From the NCBI GenBank assembly GCA_902386135.1, contig CABMIB010000083.1, positions 1 through 64,000 on the forward strand: DNA of 64,000 nucleotides. Reading direction: 5' to 3'. The DNA comes from an uncultured archaeon (GTDB lineage Archaea; Halobacteriota; Methanosarcinia; Methanosarcinales; Methanoperedenaceae). The notes under the pieces are model-generated. The model was not told the DNA's origin and made no database searches. It saw nothing but the letters and a program-made list of their open reading frames with translations. The position numbers were made by a program, and so were the translations under genes. Positions 61,493-64,000 of this stretch are shown piece after piece. Position 1 is the stretch's first letter, and the number at the start of each line of letters is the position of its first letter.

Positions 61493-62408
61493 CGCTAAAC
61501 CACCTTATTGTCTCCTTCAGTCCCTCTTTAAAATTGCTTTTAGGTTCATATCCGAATGATTTTGCTCTTGAAATATCAGCTAAAGAATGTTTAATATCTC
61601 CTGCTCTTGATGCGACATATACAGGTTTAACATCCTTTCCAAGAATCTCATTAATCATATCGACCAATTTATTAATAGTTATCCTTCCCCCGCAGGCTAT
61701 ATTGAACACCCCTGTCGCATCAGATCCGGCTGCTAGGATATTGGCTTCAACTACATACTTAACAAAGGTAAAATCCCTGCTCTGCTCCCCATCTCCGTAT
61801 ATTGTGGGAGGCTTATTGTTCAATATGCTGGTTATAAATTTCGGGATTACTGCCGCATACTCGGAGGTCGGGTCCTGCCTCTGCCCGAAAACATTGAAGT
61901 ACCTCAAAGATACGGTCTTTAATCCGTATACTTCCTGGAATACTTTACAATAATATTCCCCGGCAATTTTTGTTACGGCGTAAGGTGACAGCGGATTTGG
62001 TTTCATATCCTCCCTCTTTGGCATCTCGGGAGCGTCGCCATAAACCGATGACGATGAAGCACATATTACTTTTTTTACTCCCGCATCTTTTGACGCCATC
62101 AGGACATTCAATGTGCCGTTTATATTTGCATCGTTCGATGCGGATGGTTTCTCTATGCTTCTCGGGACACTCGGGATCGCACCCTGGTGGAAAACATAAT
62201 CCACATCCCCAATGATATCCTGAAGAAGGGTAAGATCCGTCATGCTTCCTTTAACAAATTTAACGTTGCCTTTTTTAACCAGGTCTTTTATATTATCCAT
62301 TCTTCCTGTCGACAGGTTATCCAGGATAATTACTTCGTTATCCTTTGCCAGTTCTTCTGCAAGATGCGAGCCTATGAAGCCCGCGCCGCCGGTTACCAAC
62401 GCTTTCAT
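61479..62408 (-). CDS. UDP-glucose/UDP-GlcNAc 4-epimerase-like SDR
   Basis: A 309-residue extended SDR: VTGGAGFIGSHLAEELAKDN (about 5-24), CASSSSVYGDAPEMP (catalytic Ser region, about 117-131), SPYAVTKIAGEYY (Tyr/Lys) and RYFNVFGQRQDP. It fits the UDP-hexose/UDP-GlcNAc(A) 4-epimerase group (GalE/WbpP-like). The start has GAGGTGA upstream. Its end overlaps the UDP-sugar dehydrogenase start by 14 bp, so the two act together in making UDP-amino-uronic or galacto-type sugars. Confidence 0.92.
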   Translation of the reverse strand: MKALVTGGAGFIGSHLAEELAKDNEVIILDNLSTGRMDNIKDLVKKGNVKFVKGSMTDLTLLQDIIGDVDYVFHQGAIPSVPRSIEKPSASNDANINGTLNVLMASKDAGVKKVICASSSSVYGDAPEMPKREDMKPNPLSPYAVTKIAGEYYCKVFQEVYGLKTVSLRYFNVFGQRQDPTSEYAAVIPKFITSILNNKPPTIYGDGEQSRDFTFVKYVVEANILAAGSDATGVFNIACGGRITINKLVDMINEILGKDVKPVYVASRAGDIKHSLADISRAKSFGYEPKSNFKEGLKETIRWFSDGII

Positions 62409-62525
62409 TCTAGTTCACCTCGTCTAATATACCTTGAAGTATTTTACTGTTTCTTTTAATCGCAGCGATCAACTTCACAGCCTCAGGTGCCCTTGCAGTA
62501 TACCCAAGGTTCGTCTTTATTTTCC

Positions 62526-63275
62526 CTACAACCCTAATCTCTTCGCAATTTCCCCGACCCCTTTCATCGCAGCCGAGTCCTCAGGCAATTCAGCCAGCGG
62601 CCTCCCCTCAAGATCAAAGCGTGCAAGTGTCTCATCAAAAGGCACAACGCCCACGAGATCCATTTTCAACTCCCTTGCATACTCCTCGATGCGCGCACGG
62701 TTCTCAGGAGTGACTTTGTTCGCGATAACATGCATCTTCTTGACATTCAGGTTCAGAGACATCGCAAGCCCGCGTATCCTCTCTGCGGTCTGCAAACCCC
62801 GGCGCGAGCCATCTGTCACGACAAGAAGTTCATCCACATCGCGGATAATCCGCCGAGACAGGTGCTCAAGTCCTGCCGCCGTGTCTATTATAGTCAGGTC
62901 ATAGTTCTTGAGTATCCGGTCCATTATTCCGCGCAGCAGGTTATTGGCAAAACAGTAGCATCCCGAACCTTCTGGACGTCCCATCACCAGCAGGTCGTAG
63001 TGCGGCATCTCTGTAAGGACCTCATAAACCTTTGACTCAAGCACTCTTTCCTTATTGGTATCAGGAGGCATCTTATCGCGCTCCTGCAGCATGAACTCCC
63101 GCATGTCCCCGATGGTTTTGCCGATTTTCACGCCAAGCACGTCCGGGAGGTTTGAATCAGGGTCGGCATCGATGGCAAGCAGTGTCTTATTGCCTTTCGT
63201 GATGTGTCTTATAAGCATCCCTGCGACTGCTGTCTTGCCAGTTCCGCCTTTTCCTGTTATTGCGATTACTTTCAT
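62526..63275 (-). CDS. cooC: CooC-type nickel-insertion ATPase for CO dehydrogenase/acetyl-CoA synthase
   Basis: A 249-residue ParA/MinD-type ATPase with deviant Walker A GKGGTGKT (8-15), DADPDSNLPDVLG (about 36-48) and the C106-x-C108 motif in GSGCYCFANN that marks CooC. It loads Ni into CODH/ACS. The frame opens upstream at 63335, but that part is made of the intergenic CGCAAAG repeats, so the ATG at 63275 is used. In Methanosarcina a CooC gene sits between cdhC and cdhD. Here cdhC is upstream as expected, but sugar genes follow instead of cdhD. Confidence 0.92.
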   Translation of the reverse strand: MKVIAITGKGGTGKTAVAGMLIRHITKGNKTLLAIDADPDSNLPDVLGVKIGKTIGDMREFMLQERDKMPPDTNKERVLESKVYEVLTEMPHYDLLVMGRPEGSGCYCFANNLLRGIMDRILKNYDLTIIDTAAGLEHLSRRIIRDVDELLVVTDGSRRGLQTAERIRGLAMSLNLNVKKMHVIANKVTPENRARIEEYARELKMDLVGVVPFDETLARFDLEGRPLAELPEDSAAMKGVGEIAKRLGL

Positions 63276-63305
63276 GGTTGAGTATTTTCCGAATATCTTT
63301 GCGCC

Positions 63306-63365
63306 CTTTGCGTGCTTTGCGGTGTTAAAGTCCAATTCACCGCAAAGAGCGCCAAGAACGCAAAG
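63306..63365. repeat. CGCAAAG-type inverted repeat between cooC and cdhC
   Basis: CTTTGCGGTG (63315-63324) and CACCGCAAAG (63338-63347) form a perfect 10-bp stem. Outer copies CTTTGCG (63306-63312) and CGCAAAG (63359-63365) extend it. Repeated CGCAAAG units resemble dispersed intergenic repeats of some archaeal and bacterial genomes. Confidence 0.6.
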
Positions 63366-63395
63366 AATCGATAAACAGATAAAACAATGAACTCA

Positions 63396-63437
63396 ATACG
63401 AACTAAAACGAACTCTTGAGTTAGTTTGAGTTCGTAT
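63396..63437. repeat. 20-bp stem hairpin downstream of cdhC
   Basis: ATACGAACTAAAACGAACTC (63396-63415) faces GAGTTAGTTTGAGTTCGTAT (63418-63437): 18 of 20 positions pair around a 2-nt loop. The unit ACGAACT repeats in each arm. It lies 33 bp after the cdhC stop in cdhC's direction, so it is a possible terminator or processing hairpin. Confidence 0.55.
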
Positions 63438-63469
63438 CAGTTCGTTGTTAAATTTTTAAATTAACTACA

Positions 63470-64000
63470 TTACTTCTCTTTACCTTTCAATACGATGCGG
63501 TCAATAGTAATCTTAGCGTTCTTGAGAACTATTTTCACGCCCTCGCCGCCACCAAGCTGCATCGGCGGCATCATCGGCATACCTGCCGGCAGGTTCATCG
63601 CAGGTGCGGGCACCGACCATGCCGGCGCTCCGGCCTGGGATGCATCTCCGTCGGAAGATTCCGCTTCAGCAGAAGCTTCCTCTTTCTTCCAGAGCTTGGT
63701 AACAGGATGCTGCTTTTTCTCAAGATAATCTTTCAGGGATTTTAAGTCGCTCACGTCTTCTTCCGTGGGTAACTTATCTACAAGCTCCTGCGGTATATCT
63801 GCCTTTATCTTCTCTCTCAGGTTCTTTGGCATCCATACAACGCGGTTCCAGCCGCCATCAGCTTGGATGAACTTGGGCGAGCGGAAATAATTAACACCTA
63901 CGCCAAGGAAACCGATGATCTGCTTTCCACCGCCGGTCTGGCCGGCCATTGTGGAGAACGCAAGACCGTTAGGTGCATTGCCGCTGAAATCCCTGTCGAC
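63470..64000 (-). CDS. cdhC: Acetyl-CoA decarbonylase/synthase beta subunit, C-terminal part (runs off the window)
   Basis: The frame is open to the window edge at 64000 (an internal ATG at 63949 is not the true start) and ends at 63470. It encodes NGLAFSTMAGQTGGGKQIIG, GVNYFRSPKFIQADGGWNRVVWMP (key part SPKFIQADGGWNRVVWMP), then a charged linker with SWS/PAM-rich sequence and a final hydrophobic VKIVLKNAKITIDRIVLKG. This is the C-terminus of archaeal CdhC, which forms the A-cluster-containing acetyl-CoA synthase unit of the ACDS complex. The N-terminal two thirds lie outside the window. Confidence 0.92.
   Translation of the reverse strand, partial: VDRDFSGNAPNGLAFSTMAGQTGGGKQIIGFLGVGVNYFRSPKFIQADGGWNRVVWMPKNLREKIKADIPQELVDKLPTEEDVSDLKSLKDYLEKKQHPVTKLWKKEEASAEAESSDGDASQAGAPAWSVPAPAMNLPAGMPMMPPMQLGGGEGVKIVLKNAKITIDRIVLKGKEK

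Noticed and set aside
60717-61559. A 280-residue plus-strand frame
   Set aside because: Long but antisense to the nucleotide-sugar dehydrogenase, whose motifs and catalytic Cys are complete.
62410-62520. A 36-codon minus-strand frame (KTNLGYTARAPEAVKLIAAI...) between cooC and the epimerase
   Set aside because: It has protein-like composition but no ATG, GTG or TTG start (only ATA) and no recognised family, so it is too weak to list as a gene.

Overview
The window looks like a chromosome segment of a methanogen-lineage euryarchaeon. Three things point there: the C-terminal part of an archaeal acetyl-CoA decarbonylase/synthase beta subunit (CdhC) next to a CooC-type ATPase at the right edge, two AglB/STT3-type oligosaccharyltransferases, and small archaeal families (TRAM, CxxC-x17-CxxC, arcHsp20). 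The many Rieske, FTR-like, cytochrome b5-like and desulforedoxin-like genes and the PAS hybrid kinase fit Methanosarcinales, possibly the Candidatus Methanoperedens (ANME-2d) group. That genus-level guess is inference, since no rRNA or mcr gene is present.

Positions 1-5.7 kb hold housekeeping and stress genes: a zinc-ribbon protein with a TRAM protein, a class II aldolase, an Nth/LigD-phosphoesterase repair pair, Hsp20, a Lys-rich basic protein, a MidA-type methyltransferase and an unlisted 57-residue membrane protein. Positions 6.4-8.7 kb are AT-rich and carry a compact unit (4-helix membrane protein, unknown 275-residue protein, PRTase-fold protein) divergent from a small winged-helix gene. 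This is the best candidate here for an undescribed accessory system.

Positions 8.8-27.1 kb are a redox and metabolic stretch: a PfkB kinase, a sugar-dehydrogenase-like gene broken by an in-frame TAA, two Rieske proteins (one with an FTR-like protein, one with a glutaredoxin), flavodoxin, a cytochrome b5-like membrane protein with a mini ferritin-like protein, a desulforedoxin-like protein, a hybrid histidine kinase, HtrA, an MDR oxidoreductase and a 3-hydroxyacyl-CoA dehydrogenase that share a promoter element, a patatin with an unresolved 5' end, a YgiD-type dioxygenase, and an O-methyltransferase with truA.

Positions 27.2-62.4 kb are a surface-glycan / protein N-glycosylation locus: two tandem aglB copies (2,719-bp repeat), many GT4 glycosyltransferases and methyltransferases in overlapping reading frames, asparagine synthase, a large secreted subtilase-like protein, rmlA-C-B, a DegT aminotransferase, a flippase, FkbM, a UDP-ManNAc-type dehydrogenase and sugar epimerases. 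The inferred logic is that nucleotide sugars are made, glycosyltransferases assemble a lipid-linked glycan, the flippase moves it outward, and AglB transfers it to N-x-S/T sequons such as those in the subtilase. The locus is mosaic. It holds AT-rich blocks, a frameshifted glycosyltransferase remnant, a chimeric IS200-type/IS5-type insertion sequence and an 83-bp MITE derived from the same IS5-like element.

Positions 62.5-64 kb hold cooC and the 3' end of cdhC, separated by two hairpin-forming repeats. I saw no CRISPR array, rRNA or convincing tRNA.
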